Source: Ideonella_A sp031398385
GTDB lineage: Bacteria > Pseudomonadota > Gammaproteobacteria > Burkholderiales > Burkholderiaceae_C
NCBI GenBank assembly: GCA_031398385.1
Contig: JANNNE010000145.1
Location: 1 to 64,000, forward strand
Length of the DNA stretch: 64,000 nt
Direction of reading: 5' to 3'
The position numbers and the translations under genes were made by a program. Position 1 is the first letter of the stretch. The number at the start of each line of letters is the position of its first letter. Below are positions 36,774-45,886 of the stretch, one piece after another. The notes under the pieces are model-generated. The model was not told the origin of the DNA, did no database searches, and saw nothing but the letters and a program-made list of their open reading frames with translations.

Positions 36774-38246
36774 TCATTCGCGGCGCAGGCGGGACCGTGC
36801 CTGATCGAGCGCCTGCCAGAAGCGGGCATCCTGGGTGCTGGCGAAGTTGATTCGCATCAGGCTGGTCGGCCGGGCTGTGGCATGAAACAGGCTTCCGGGG
36901 GCCAGCAGCCAGCCGTCTTCGAGCATGTCTCGCGCCAGGCGCTCGGTGTCGATGCCGACGTCGACCCAGCCGAACAGGCCGCGCGGCGCCGCTGCGAATC
37001 GGCACCCGTGCGCCTCGGCCAAACGCACGCTGCGTGCGCGTGCGGCATCGAGCTTGTGCGCCACGCGTTCGGCATGGCGGCGCAGCTGGCCCGAATGCAG
37101 GCAGTGCGCAATCGCCTGCTCGGTGATGGCGGGTGTGGTCAGCGTACTCAGCAGCTTGGTATCGACGAAGCGCTCGACCAGCCCGGGCGGGGCCGCGATG
37201 TAGCCGGTCCTGAAACTCGGCACCAGAATCTTGGAAAATCCGCCGACATGGATCGTGCGTTCCAGCGCGTCCAGAGCGGCCAGCCGGGGCAGGTGTGCGG
37301 GGGCGAGGTGGGCGTAGCTGTCGTCCTCGAGGATGTGCAGCTCGTGGCGCTGTGCGAGTTGCAGCAGGCGGTGCGCGACCTGCAGCGACAGCGAACCCCC
37401 GGTCGGGTTGTGCAGCACGGAGACCGTGATGTACAACCGCGGCCGCTGTTCCGGGGGCTGAGCCTCGATCAGCTGCTCCATCATCGCCAGATCGGGCCCG
37501 TCATCACGCCTTGGCACTGCCAGCACACGCATGCCCATCGCCGCCAGGCGTGCATATTCGACCGACCAGCCCGGCTCGTCGACCAGCACCGAGTCGCCGG
37601 CGCGCAGCAGCGATCGCGTCACCACATCCAGGCCGTGGGTGGCACCGACGGTCGTGATGATCTGCTCGGCCTGGGCCGGAATGCCGCGCTCGGCCAGCAG
37701 ATGGACCAGCGCCTGGCGCAAGCCGGGGTCGCCGGCCGGTTCGCCGTATTGCAGATGCGCGCCCGACGACGGTTGCGAATTGCAGACTTTCTTCAGAGCC
37801 GAGGCCAGCATGGCCGGATCGAGCCATTCGACCGGCAGCGTTCCGAGGCCGGGCATCGGACGGTCGCCTGGTGCCTGGAACATGCCGCGCATCAGGGTCG
37901 TCGCGCTGATCGGAACCTGCAGTCGTGAACGCCCGCCGACAGGACGCCCGGGCCCTTGCGCCGGGGCGGCAGGCGCGTGCTGGTACGGGCTGGTGGTCTC
38001 CCGGACAAAAAACCCGCGTTGTCGTTGCGCCTCGACCAGCCCCTGGGCGAGCAGCTTGTCGTAGGCCGCAACCACGGTGCTGGCGCTGACCTGATGGCGC
38101 TGTGCGCAGTCGCGGATCGACGGCAGGCGGCTCCCCGGTGCCAACATGCGCTGGCGGATCTGAGCGGCATAACGCAGGGCCAGTTGTTCAGACAGGCTTG
38201 CCGTCGATTCACGCGACAAGTCGGATCGTACGGCGGGATTGAGCAT
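36774..38246 (-). CDS. MocR/PdxR family regulator (GntR wHTH fused to aminotransferase fold)
   Basis: Transcription factor of 490 residues. Residues about 15-85 form a GntR winged helix (LALRYAAQIRQRMLAPGSRL, PSIRDCAQRHQVSASTVVAAYDKL), then a linker, then a PLP-dependent class I aminotransferase-like domain with the PLP lysine in GGFSKILVPSFRTGYI. MocR proteins usually sense PLP or an amino-acid Schiff base and often control the divergent gene, as GabR and PdxR do. Here it is divergent from the EamA-aminotransferase-PhzF-VOC genes and separated by a 90-bp region with strong inverted repeats. Confidence 0.92.
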   Translation of the reverse strand: MLNPAVRSDLSRESTASLSEQLALRYAAQIRQRMLAPGSRLPSIRDCAQRHQVSASTVVAAYDKLLAQGLVEAQRQRGFFVRETTSPYQHAPAAPAQGPGRPVGGRSRLQVPISATTLMRGMFQAPGDRPMPGLGTLPVEWLDPAMLASALKKVCNSQPSSGAHLQYGEPAGDPGLRQALVHLLAERGIPAQAEQIITTVGATHGLDVVTRSLLRAGDSVLVDEPGWSVEYARLAAMGMRVLAVPRRDDGPDLAMMEQLIEAQPPEQRPRLYITVSVLHNPTGGSLSLQVAHRLLQLAQRHELHILEDDSYAHLAPAHLPRLAALDALERTIHVGGFSKILVPSFRTGYIAAPPGLVERFVDTKLLSTLTTPAITEQAIAHCLHSGQLRRHAERVAHKLDAARARSVRLAEAHGCRFAAAPRGLFGWVDVGIDTERLARDMLEDGWLLAPGSLFHATARPTSLMRINFASTQDARFWQALDQARSRLRRE

Positions 38247-38264
38247 GGTGTGTTGACCGAGGCA

Positions 38265-38314
38265 TCAATACAGTTCATGGACTGTACCCAATAAGTGTAC
38301 TGATTCTGTATTGA
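38265..38314. promoter_or_regulatory. palindromic operator between mocR and eamA
   Basis: TCAATACAG (38265-38273) and CTGTATTGA (38306-38314) are a perfect 9-bp inverted repeat. Inside it TACAGT-N6-ACTGTA (38269-38286) is a second perfect dyad, and CTGTA recurs as a direct repeat at 38282 and 38306, 24 bp apart. MocR regulators generally bind repeated short sites in the divergent spacer, so this is the likely operator for both directions. A possible -10, TAGACT, lies at 38324-38329, very close to the eamA ATG. Confidence 0.7.
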
Positions 38315-38336
38315 ATGGCGAACTAGACTGCGGTTC

Positions 38337-39326
38337 ATGAGCAACTCGACGGTGGTGTGCGAAGCGGAGACGGCGGGTCGGGCGCGGTCGGTTGCGTTCG
38401 AGCGGAATCGGGAGAATCGCGGGCTGTGGCTCGGTCTTCTGGGCGTGCTGATCTTCGCGATGACCTTGCCGATGACGCGGCTGGCGGTCGGCCCTGTCGA
38501 TGCTCCGCAACTGCCGCCGTTGTTCGTGACGGCCGGTCGGGCGGCGCTTGCCGGACTGCTGAGTGCGGCCTGGCTGCTGCTGGTGCGTGCGCCGCGCCTG
38601 GAGCGTCGGCATTGGCCGGCCCTGGCAGTGTGTGCGGCGGGCACCGTGATCGGTTTTCCGCTGTTTCTGGGTCTGGCGCTGCGCGAGGTCGACGCCATGC
38701 ATGCGGCGGTCGTCACCGGCGTGTTGCCGCTGGCAACCGCAATCGTGGCGGCGATTCAGCTTCGGCAGCGTCCGAGCGCCGGGTTCTGGGCCTGTGCGGT
38801 GCTCGGCTGCGCCATCGTGCTCGGCTTTGCGGCACTGCAGGGCGGCGGTCGGTTGTCGGCCGCCGATGGTCTGCTGCTGCTGGCGGTGATCAGTGCGTCG
38901 ATCGGTTATGTCTCCGGCGCCCAGGTGTCGGCCAGTGTGCCGGCCGAGCAGGTGATCTGCTGGGTGCTGGTGGCGAGCCTGCCGATCACTGCGCCGGTGA
39001 TGCTTGCCACCTGGCCGGACACCTCGGTGACTGTCAGCGCCTGGGGCGGTTTTGCCTACGTCACCGTATTCTCGATGTGGCTGGGATTCTTTGCGTGGTA
39101 CCGCGGGCTGGCGATGGGCGGCACCATGCGGGTCAGCCAGGTGCAACTGGCCCAACCCTTCGCGGCCTTGTTGTTCGCGGTGCCGATCCTCGGCGAGCGG
39201 CTCGATGGGCTGACCGTCGGCAGCTCGCTGGCGGTGATTGCCACGGTTTTTCTCGGCAAACGGATGGCCGTCGGCCGGGCGGCGGCGCAGCGTTCGCCGA
39301 ATGCAGCAGGAGACTGTAGACGATGA
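38337..39326 (+). CDS. DMT superfamily EamA transporter (amino-acid/metabolite exporter type)
   Basis: Inner-membrane protein of 329 residues with ten predicted helices in two EamA repeats (about 28-160 and 175-305). Visible features include LLGVLIFAMTLPMTRLAV in helix 1, YRGLAMGGTMRVSQVQLAQPF before the last helices and LGERLDGLTVGSSLAVI at the end. The family exports amino acids and related metabolites (RhtA, YddG). It is divergent from mocR, and its stop overlaps the aminotransferase start by ATGA. The N-terminal 25 residues are hydrophilic and may be an extension. Confidence 0.9.
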   Translation: MSNSTVVCEAETAGRARSVAFERNRENRGLWLGLLGVLIFAMTLPMTRLAVGPVDAPQLPPLFVTAGRAALAGLLSAAWLLLVRAPRLERRHWPALAVCAAGTVIGFPLFLGLALREVDAMHAAVVTGVLPLATAIVAAIQLRQRPSAGFWACAVLGCAIVLGFAALQGGGRLSAADGLLLLAVISASIGYVSGAQVSASVPAEQVICWVLVASLPITAPVMLATWPDTSVTVSAWGGFAYVTVFSMWLGFFAWYRGLAMGGTMRVSQVQLAQPFAALLFAVPILGERLDGLTVGSSLAVIATVFLGKRMAVGRAAAQRSPNAAGDCRR

Positions 39327-40540
39327 CATCGACACCATCACCGATCCGGCTGGCGCGCCGCGCTGTGCAGATGAACCCGTCGGCGATCCGCGAGATTCTG
39401 AAGCTGACCGAGCGGCCTGGCGTGATTTCGCTGGCCGGCGGTCTGCCGGCGCCCGAGGGTTTTCCGGTCGAGGCGCTGCGCGATGCCAGCGACCGCGTGA
39501 TGCGCGACACGCCACGCGAGGCGCTGCAATACGCCGCCAGCGAAGGCTACGCCCCGTTGCGCGAATGGATTGCGGCGCACCTCAGTTCGCGCGGGCAGTT
39601 GACCGAGGCGTCGCAGGTCCTGATCACGACCGGCTCGCAACAGGCGCTCGATCTGGTCGGCAAGGTTCTGCTCGATCCGGGCAGCCGGGTCGCAGTCGAG
39701 ACCCCGACCTACCTGGGCGCGCTGCAGGCATTCGCGCCCGCCGAACCGAGCTTTGTCGCAGTGGCGCGCGACGGCGAGGGCCCGTTGCCGGAACGGCTGC
39801 ATGAAGCCGGCGATGCACGCTTCTTCTATATCCAGCCGAATTTCCAGAACCCCGGCGGGCACTGCATCGGGCTGGCACGGCGTGCGGCGCTGGTCGACGC
39901 GGCGCGTAAACAGGGTTTGCCGCTGGTCGAAGACAACCCGTATGGCGAGCTCTGGTTCGATGCGCCGCCACCGCCGCCCATGTCGGCAGCCTGGCCCGAA
40001 GGCAGCATCTATCTCGGCTCGTTTTCGAAAGTCCTGGCGCCGGGTCTGCGGGTCGGCTATCTGGTCGCGCCGACCGCGGTCTATGCCAAATTGCTGCAGG
40101 CCAAACAAGCGGCCGACCTGCATACGCCAAGCCTTAACCAGCGAATCGTCTTCGAGGCGGTGAAGAGTGGCTTGCTGGACCGCCACCTGCCAATCGTGCG
40201 GGCGTCTTACCGCCTGCGCCGCGATGCGATGCAGGCCGCCCTGGAACGCCACCTTCCGCCCGACTGTGCCTGGGAGCGGCCGAGTGGCGGCATGTTCTTC
40301 TGGGTCGAGTTGCCGCCGCATCATGATGCCGGGGCCCTGCTGGCCCGCGCGGTCGAGCGCGGTGTCGCCTACGTGCCCGGTGCCGCCTTCTATTTCGAGC
40401 ACCCGAGGAAAAACTGCCTGCGGCTGAGTTTCGCCACGGTTTCGCCGCAGCAGATCGAGGTCGGTGTGGCGACGCTGGCCAAGCTGCTGGCCGAGTCGAC
40501 CGACGCGCCGGCTGCCGGTCGCCTGGCAGCAACCGCATGA
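39323..40540 (+). CDS. PLP-dependent aminotransferase, 2-aminoadipate aminotransferase (LysN)-like
   Basis: Class I/II aminotransferase of 405 residues. It opens with the MNPSAIREILKLTERPGVIS segment seen in LysN-type enzymes and contains LAGGLPAPEGFPVEAL, TTGSQQALDLVGKVL (phosphate-binding), YIQPNFQNPGGHCI and the catalytic lysine in LGSFSKVLAPGLRVGYL (about residue 232), with VEDNPYGELWF supplying the PLP-ring contact. The substrate is unknown: aminoadipate, branched-chain or aromatic amino acids are possible. Coupled by ATGA overlaps to eamA upstream and phzF downstream. Confidence 0.9.
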   Translation: MTSTPSPIRLARRAVQMNPSAIREILKLTERPGVISLAGGLPAPEGFPVEALRDASDRVMRDTPREALQYAASEGYAPLREWIAAHLSSRGQLTEASQVLITTGSQQALDLVGKVLLDPGSRVAVETPTYLGALQAFAPAEPSFVAVARDGEGPLPERLHEAGDARFFYIQPNFQNPGGHCIGLARRAALVDAARKQGLPLVEDNPYGELWFDAPPPPPMSAAWPEGSIYLGSFSKVLAPGLRVGYLVAPTAVYAKLLQAKQAADLHTPSLNQRIVFEAVKSGLLDRHLPIVRASYRLRRDAMQAALERHLPPDCAWERPSGGMFFWVELPPHHDAGALLARAVERGVAYVPGAAFYFEHPRKNCLRLSFATVSPQQIEVGVATLAKLLAESTDAPAAGRLAATA

Positions 40541-41367
40541 TCACGCGCCGCTTTTTCCAGGTCGATGTATTTGCCGACCAGGCGCTGGCCGGCAACCCGT
40601 TGGCGGTGGTCGTCGATGCCGACGGCCTGAGCGACCAGCGGATGGCGGCCTTCTCACGCTGGACCAATCTCAGCGAAACGACCTTTCTGTTGCCACCCAC
40701 GTCGGCCGGAGCCGACTATCGGGTGCGCATCTTCACGCCATCCGGAGAGCTGCCGTTCGCCGGTCACCCGACGCTCGGCAGTTGTCACGTCTGGCAGGCC
40801 AGCGGAGGCTGCGCTGCCGGCGAGCTGGTAGTGCAGCAATGTGCAGCGGGACTGGTTCGAATCAGGCGTGACGGCCAGCGGCTCGCATTCGCAGCCCCGC
40901 CGCTGCTGCGAACCGGTCCGGTGGAAGCCGATCTGCTGGCACGGATCGTCAGCGGCCTGAGCCTGTCGCCTGATGCCATCCGGGCATCACAATGGGTCGA
41001 CAACGGACCCGGCTGGGTCGCCGTGCTGATCGACGACCGCCAGCAACTGCTGAAGCTGCGACCGGATTTCGCCGCGTTGGAAGGGATCAAGCTCGGTGTT
41101 GTCGCGCCCTGGCCCGATGGCCCGGCGCAGTTCGAGGTACGTGCCTTTGTCGGCGCGTCGCCGGGCTATGAGGATCCAGTGACCGGCAGCCTGAACGCCA
41201 GCCTGGCGCAATGGCTGATGACGACCGGCCTGGCACCGAGCCGCTATGTGGCCAGTCAGGGCACGGCGATCGGACGATCCGGTCGTGTTTATCTGGAGCG
41301 GGACGCCGACGCCATCTGGGTCGGCGGCGATGTGGTGTCGGTTGTCGAAGGATCGGTCCGCCTGTGA
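40537..41367 (+). CDS. PhzF family isomerase/epimerase
   Basis: Diaminopimelate-epimerase-fold protein of 276 residues. The segments FFQVDVFADQALAGNPLAVV, the conserved glutamate in TNLSETTFLLPP (Glu about 45), IFTPSGELPFAGHPTLGSC and DPVTGSLNASLAQWL identify the PhzF family. PhzF isomerises a phenazine precursor, but most relatives are of unknown substrate and no other phenazine gene is here. Overlaps by ATGA with the aminotransferase and by GTGA with the VOC gene. Confidence 0.92.
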   Translation: MITRRFFQVDVFADQALAGNPLAVVVDADGLSDQRMAAFSRWTNLSETTFLLPPTSAGADYRVRIFTPSGELPFAGHPTLGSCHVWQASGGCAAGELVVQQCAAGLVRIRRDGQRLAFAAPPLLRTGPVEADLLARIVSGLSLSPDAIRASQWVDNGPGWVAVLIDDRQQLLKLRPDFAALEGIKLGVVAPWPDGPAQFEVRAFVGASPGYEDPVTGSLNASLAQWLMTTGLAPSRYVASQGTAIGRSGRVYLERDADAIWVGGDVVSVVEGSVRL

Positions 41368-42080
41368 ACAAGTTGGCTGAAGGCGCATCGCCCGCTTGCC
41401 ACGTCGATCATCTGGTCGTGGCCGCCCGCGATCTCGAGCAGGGCGCGCGCTGGTGTCGCGACACGCTGGGCATCGACCCCCTGCCCGGCGGCCGGCATCC
41501 GCTGATGGCGACCCACAACCTGTTGCTGAAACTTGGCGGCGACGCCTGGCCCGCCTGCTACCTCGAAATCATCGCCGTCGATCCGCAGGCCGAGCAACCG
41601 CCGGCCGCGGGACGCAAGCGCTGGTTCGGGCTCGACGATCCGCTCCTGCGTGAGCAGGTCGAACTGGCGCCTCGTCTGGTTCACTTCGTGGCGCGGGTGC
41701 CGAACCTGCAAGCTGCGGTTTTCGAACTGGCAAAGATCGGTGAAGACGTCGGCGAAATCGTCGCCGCCTCCCGGCAGACCCCTGCCGGTGAACTGCGCTG
41801 GCGGATCACGGTGCGTAGCGACGGCGCTCCGCAATTCAGCGCAAGCTTGCCGACGCTGATCGAATGGGACGGGCCGCACCCGACCCTTGCGATGCCCGAC
41901 AGCGGGGTCAGTCTGCTGACGCTGCGAGCGCGTAGCGATGACGCGTCGGCGCTGCGGCGCGCCTGGGATGCCGTCGGTCTGGAATCGGTGGAACTCGCGG
42001 AAGACGGGTCCGGGCCGGCGCTGGAGGCCATGCTGCAGACTCCGCTTGGCGAAGTCAGGCTGCGTTCGAGTGGCGGTTGA
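41364..42080 (+). CDS. VOC-superfamily glyoxalase-like protein
   Basis: A 238-residue protein starting at GTG 41364, overlapping the phzF stop. The opening CHVDHLVVAARDLEQGARWC has the VOC metal histidine in a typical first beta strand, and GGRHPLMATHNLLLKLGGD and CYLEIIAVDP continue the glyoxalase-like domain (PF13468 type), followed by a less conserved second half. Function unknown; VOC proteins include lyases, dioxygenases and isomerases. It ends the four-gene cluster, 45 bp from the convergent polysaccharide-export gene. Confidence 0.85.
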   Translation: MNKLAEGASPACHVDHLVVAARDLEQGARWCRDTLGIDPLPGGRHPLMATHNLLLKLGGDAWPACYLEIIAVDPQAEQPPAAGRKRWFGLDDPLLREQVELAPRLVHFVARVPNLQAAVFELAKIGEDVGEIVAASRQTPAGELRWRITVRSDGAPQFSASLPTLIEWDGPHPTLAMPDSGVSLLTLRARSDDASALRRAWDAVGLESVELAEDGSGPALEAMLQTPLGEVRLRSSGG

Positions 42081-42125
42081 GGTGGTTTGAAGGGTGGCGT
42101 TTCCGGCAGAGCGAGGTCGACTCGT

Positions 42126-43370
42126 TCACCCGCGCAGTCGCCAGGCGCGACCCAGCGCGTGCCACGAGGCGGATTCTTCGCTGTCTTCGGCATCGATCGC
42201 CGCCGCATAACGGCGCGTCACCACCCAGGCGATGCCGAGCAGCAAGCCGGCGGCCGCGCCACCCGCCACCCACAACATGCGCGGCGGAAACGAGCGGTAA
42301 TCGGGCGGTACCGCCTTGTCGACCTGCTGCAAAACCTGGCCTTCCTTGGCTTCGTCGAGGCGGGCGATCTCGTATTGCCGGACCATGCTTTCGAGCAAGG
42401 TTTCCTGCAGCTTCAACTCGCGGCGCGCGCGGATGTACTCGATCGCGGCTTCCGGCAGGCGGCCGACCGGGATATCGAGTGCGTTCTCCGACTCGTTGCC
42501 CGGGGCACGTCTCGATTCAAGCCGCGACAGTTCGCTGCGCAGACCGGCAAGCTCCGAATTCAGCCGCATCACCTCCGGGTTCTGCTCGGTGGCCCCGGTC
42601 TTCAGGACCCGCAGCTGAACCTCGCGTTCCGAAATCAGCGAGCGCAACTGCGCCGCGCCGCCGATCAGCGCCTCGGCCTGCTTGTCGAGCACGATCACGC
42701 CGGACCGCTCCTGAACCTTGCGCAAATCCTGCTCGGCAAGCACCAGCTTGTCTTTGGTCGACTGCAGCTGCTGCTCGAAGAAAACCCGCCGCTGCTGCGC
42801 CTCGCTGACCGCCAGCTTGTCGAGCACCGCGGTGATTTCAACCACGTGGGCATTGGCCAGATCGGCTGCGAATTTCGGGTCGCGGTCGGTCACTTGCAGT
42901 GAGATGACGCCGCTTTTTTTGTCGGGGGTGACGGTGATGTATTTGCCGATCCGCTTGCGCAGGTGTTCGTAGCTGCGGTAGTCGTAGCGTTGCTGGAGCT
43001 TGAAACGCTGATCGAGCGAGCGCAGTACGGTGTCGCTGGTCAGCAGCGCGACGTACAGCTCATCGGGCGTTTTCGCCGCTACCCCGGCCAGACCACCCAG
43101 CGCACCCAGCGAAGCCAGCGCCGAAGCCGAGCTGCTTTGTTGCTGAGCCCCTGGCGGCAGCAGCGTGGTGCGCGCGGTGTAGCTGGCAGGCCAGAGAAAG
43201 GCGAACACCACTGCGATGGCGGCCGCCAGCAGCGTCAGCAGCACCAGCAAGCCCTTGCTCTCGCCGAGCCAGGTCAACACCTCCACCATGCTGGTTCGAG
43301 TGTCGTCGTCCTCGTCTTGAAAATCGGCGCTTGCGCTGCGGTCGTTCATGTTCCCGGCGTCCGGCATCAT
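42126..43370 (-). CDS. Wzz/chain-length determinant-type polysaccharide copolymerase
   Basis: Inner-membrane PCP protein of 414 residues with a membrane helix near residues 39-58 (GLLVLLTLLAAAIAVVFAFL), a large periplasmic helical region rich in coiled coils (about 165-340), and a second helix near 368-390 (MLWVAGGAAAGLLLGIAWVV). There is no C-terminal tyrosine kinase domain. The start ATG at 43370 overlaps the upstream export gene stop by ATGA. It probably sets chain length or opens the export channel with the SLBB protein upstream. Confidence 0.88.
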   Translation of the reverse strand: MMPDAGNMNDRSASADFQDEDDDTRTSMVEVLTWLGESKGLLVLLTLLAAAIAVVFAFLWPASYTARTTLLPPGAQQQSSSASALASLGALGGLAGVAAKTPDELYVALLTSDTVLRSLDQRFKLQQRYDYRSYEHLRKRIGKYITVTPDKKSGVISLQVTDRDPKFAADLANAHVVEITAVLDKLAVSEAQQRRVFFEQQLQSTKDKLVLAEQDLRKVQERSGVIVLDKQAEALIGGAAQLRSLISEREVQLRVLKTGATEQNPEVMRLNSELAGLRSELSRLESRRAPGNESENALDIPVGRLPEAAIEYIRARRELKLQETLLESMVRQYEIARLDEAKEGQVLQQVDKAVPPDYRSFPPRMLWVAGGAAAGLLLGIAWVVTRRYAAAIDAEDSEESASWHALGRAWRLRG

Positions 43371-45886
43371 TTGAGGGTCTGGATCGCCGCCGCGCCGAGG
43401 CCGAACTGCGCGAAAATCTGCGAAAAGTCCTTCAGGTTGCGCACGAAGGCGCGGCCCCAGGTCTCGAAGTCGAGCTGGTTCGGCACAAATACCGCATCGC
43501 CCGGATACAGCGGCTGCGAACGCAGGCCGCCGTAGCCGAACAGGCCGCTCGAATCGTTGGCGTGACTGACGGTGCCGTCAGCGCGCAGGATGAACATCGC
43601 CGATGGCTCGGCCGCTTCGTCGAGTCCGGCCAGTTTCACGTAGTCGCCCGCGGTGCGGCCCGGCCGCCAGAGAAATGCATTGGTGTTGACGACCGCGCCG
43701 GCTACCGTCACAAAGCCGGGACGTGGCGGTATCAAGATGCGGTCCGCATTCTCGAGCGGCAGTTCCGGCAAGGCGTCGATGGTGGCGGAGTCCGGCGTCA
43801 GCTCGAGGGCGATCCGGCCGTTCGGTCGCACCTGCGACAAGCGGGTCAACTGGGCCTGTGTCGCTGCGGCACTGACATTGCCGATGCCGGGATCGTCGCG
43901 CCGGTTGGCGGCATCGCGAGCGGTCTGGGTCGCCGACAGGGCCTGCAGGCGAGCGATCGCCTGCTTCAGGTTTTCGGTCTGCCGCAGCCGGGTCTCTTCA
44001 CGGCTGAACTCGAGGCCGTAGAGGTAGGCCTGTGGCGTCAGCCCCCCGGCACGCCGGAGGATCTGCTTCAGCGTTTCGCCTGCATTCAGCTGATAGAAAC
44101 CCGGTGCCGAGACCTCGCCTTCGATCGAGACCAGCCGGGTCTGACGGCCGACCGGCACCCGGATATCCTTCTGGCTGTATACCGTCACGACATCGCCTGA
44201 CTGCAGCTCGATGTTGTGGGCCGGATCGCCCTGGATGACCGCCTTGCCGAGATTGAACGAAATCACCTGCGTGGTCAGATCGGTCTGGTTGAGGCGCTCG
44301 ACGACGGCGTAGTCCCAGTTCAACTCGTCGAACAGCGCCGCGGGCGATTTCTTGGCCAGTTCGCTGGCGGCATAGACGCTCGCGCGTTCGGCGCTGCGGG
44401 TGGACGTGCGCGAGGATTGCCGTTCGGCCCCGGCAGGGTTGCGGTCTCGCTGGATCCTGCTGCGATCGGTGTCACGACCCGAACTGCCGGCCGGGTCGCG
44501 GCCGAGGCTGTCGCTCGGATAGCGATCCCGAATGCGATCACGCTCCAGGTAATCGTCATCCTCGAGCACCTGCACCAGCAGGTTCTTGCGGCGATAGAAG
44601 TCGGGGGTGATCAGGGCGTCGCGGTCCGGGATCAGGTCGCGGATCCGCATGCCGGGCGTATACGGGTAACGCAGCGGCTGGGCGACGTGGCCTTTCAAGG
44701 TGACTGCATTGGCGAACTGCGGCGAAATCGCCAGCAGCGTGAGGATGTCGCCGTCTTGCAGCCGCTTGCGCAGGCCGGTGGCGTCGAGCTGGAACGATTC
44801 GACGAAGCGCGCCGCGGTGGCCTGCGTGGTCGGATCGATGCGCTCGAGCTGGGCCCGGTTCGGATTCGCCAGAATCGATGCGCCGCCGGAGTAGCGAAGA
44901 ATGTCGGCAATCGATTCGCCGCTGCTGCGCAACTCGTAGATGGCGGGCGTATCGGTGGCGCCGGTCAGTGCAACATGCGGACCGGCGCTCTGGAACACGA
45001 CCACGTCGCCGGCGGCCAGTTGAACGTCGCGCGACTTGTTGCCGGTGACCAGGAAGTCGTAGACATCGAGTTCGGAAATCACCTTGCCGCCGCGCCGCAG
45101 ACTCAGGTTGCGCATCGAGCCGTTGCTGGCGGGGCCGCCCGCAGCGACCACGGCCGACAACAAGGTCGATTGGCTGGGCAGGGTATAGACGCCGGGACGT
45201 TGGGCCGGTCCGACAACAAATATCTTCACCGAGCGCAGCTGGCCAAGGGTGGCGCTAAGGCTGAAATTGGTGAACAAACGGCCCAGCTGTGCGCGAAGGT
45301 GGGCCTCCAGATCGGCCGCCTTGACGCCGGCCACATTGAAGCTGCCGACCTTCGGAAGATTGAGCTGCCCGTTGCGATCGACCTTGCTGCGGTAGTCGAC
45401 ATCGATCGAGCCCCAGGCGCGCAACACGATTTCGTCGCCCGGGCTGACGACATAGTCGGCCGACACGGGGATGTTGTCGGCGCTAATTTCGGTATCGGCG
45501 CTGTCGGCAAAAAACCGGCTGCCGAACGGTTTCAGTAGACGGCCTGTCGCCAGTTCGGCAAATTTCTGGAACTCGGTGGGTTGAGGTGGTGGCTGCCGCC
45601 GCCGCTCCGGGTCCCGCTCGGAGCCGTCTTCCAACTGACGGTCGTTCCCCAGGTTTCGATCGTCGTCGGCCCTGCGCAACCGGTCGGCCTCACGAGGCTG
45701 CGTGTCGCGACTGCGCGAGCGTTCGGACTGCCCGCGTTGCGAGGAGTCGGGCGAACCGTAGGTGGGGGTGTTGAAGATCCCGCCCCCGATCATGGATTGT
45801 GCTGAGGCGGTGCCATGGAACGCGCCGACGGTCAGCAGCAACAGGCTTGCAATGGCGTGGCGGACAGCGGGCATTGAAACGTGCAT
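43367..45886 (-). CDS. Wza-like polysaccharide export protein with multiple SLBB domains
   Basis: A large (839-residue) exported protein. The signal peptide ends near TASAQS. A Poly_export domain (about 120-215; ADYVVSPGDEIVLRAWGSID) is followed by several SLBB beta-grasp domains (for example RPGVYTLPSQSTLLSAVVAAGG, VSAPGFYQLNAGETLKQILRRAGGL, VTVAGAVVNTNAFLW). The protein has two low-complexity Arg/Asp/Ser-rich stretches, about 45-100 and about 440-495, unusual for the family. Starts at 45886 or 45874 fit the signal peptide. Polymerase, flippase and transferase genes are absent here. Confidence 0.87.
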   Translation of the reverse strand: MHVSMPAVRHAIASLLLLTVGAFHGTASAQSMIGGGIFNTPTYGSPDSSQRGQSERSRSRDTQPREADRLRRADDDRNLGNDRQLEDGSERDPERRRQPPPQPTEFQKFAELATGRLLKPFGSRFFADSADTEISADNIPVSADYVVSPGDEIVLRAWGSIDVDYRSKVDRNGQLNLPKVGSFNVAGVKAADLEAHLRAQLGRLFTNFSLSATLGQLRSVKIFVVGPAQRPGVYTLPSQSTLLSAVVAAGGPASNGSMRNLSLRRGGKVISELDVYDFLVTGNKSRDVQLAAGDVVVFQSAGPHVALTGATDTPAIYELRSSGESIADILRYSGGASILANPNRAQLERIDPTTQATAARFVESFQLDATGLRKRLQDGDILTLLAISPQFANAVTLKGHVAQPLRYPYTPGMRIRDLIPDRDALITPDFYRRKNLLVQVLEDDDYLERDRIRDRYPSDSLGRDPAGSSGRDTDRSRIQRDRNPAGAERQSSRTSTRSAERASVYAASELAKKSPAALFDELNWDYAVVERLNQTDLTTQVISFNLGKAVIQGDPAHNIELQSGDVVTVYSQKDIRVPVGRQTRLVSIEGEVSAPGFYQLNAGETLKQILRRAGGLTPQAYLYGLEFSREETRLRQTENLKQAIARLQALSATQTARDAANRRDDPGIGNVSAAATQAQLTRLSQVRPNGRIALELTPDSATIDALPELPLENADRILIPPRPGFVTVAGAVVNTNAFLWRPGRTAGDYVKLAGLDEAAEPSAMFILRADGTVSHANDSSGLFGYGGLRSQPLYPGDAVFVPNQLDFETWGRAFVRNLKDFSQIFAQFGLGAAAIQTLK

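Noticed and set aside
40537..41367. phzF as part of a phenazine pathway
   Set aside because: No other phz gene is nearby, and most PhzF-family proteins have nothing to do with phenazines.
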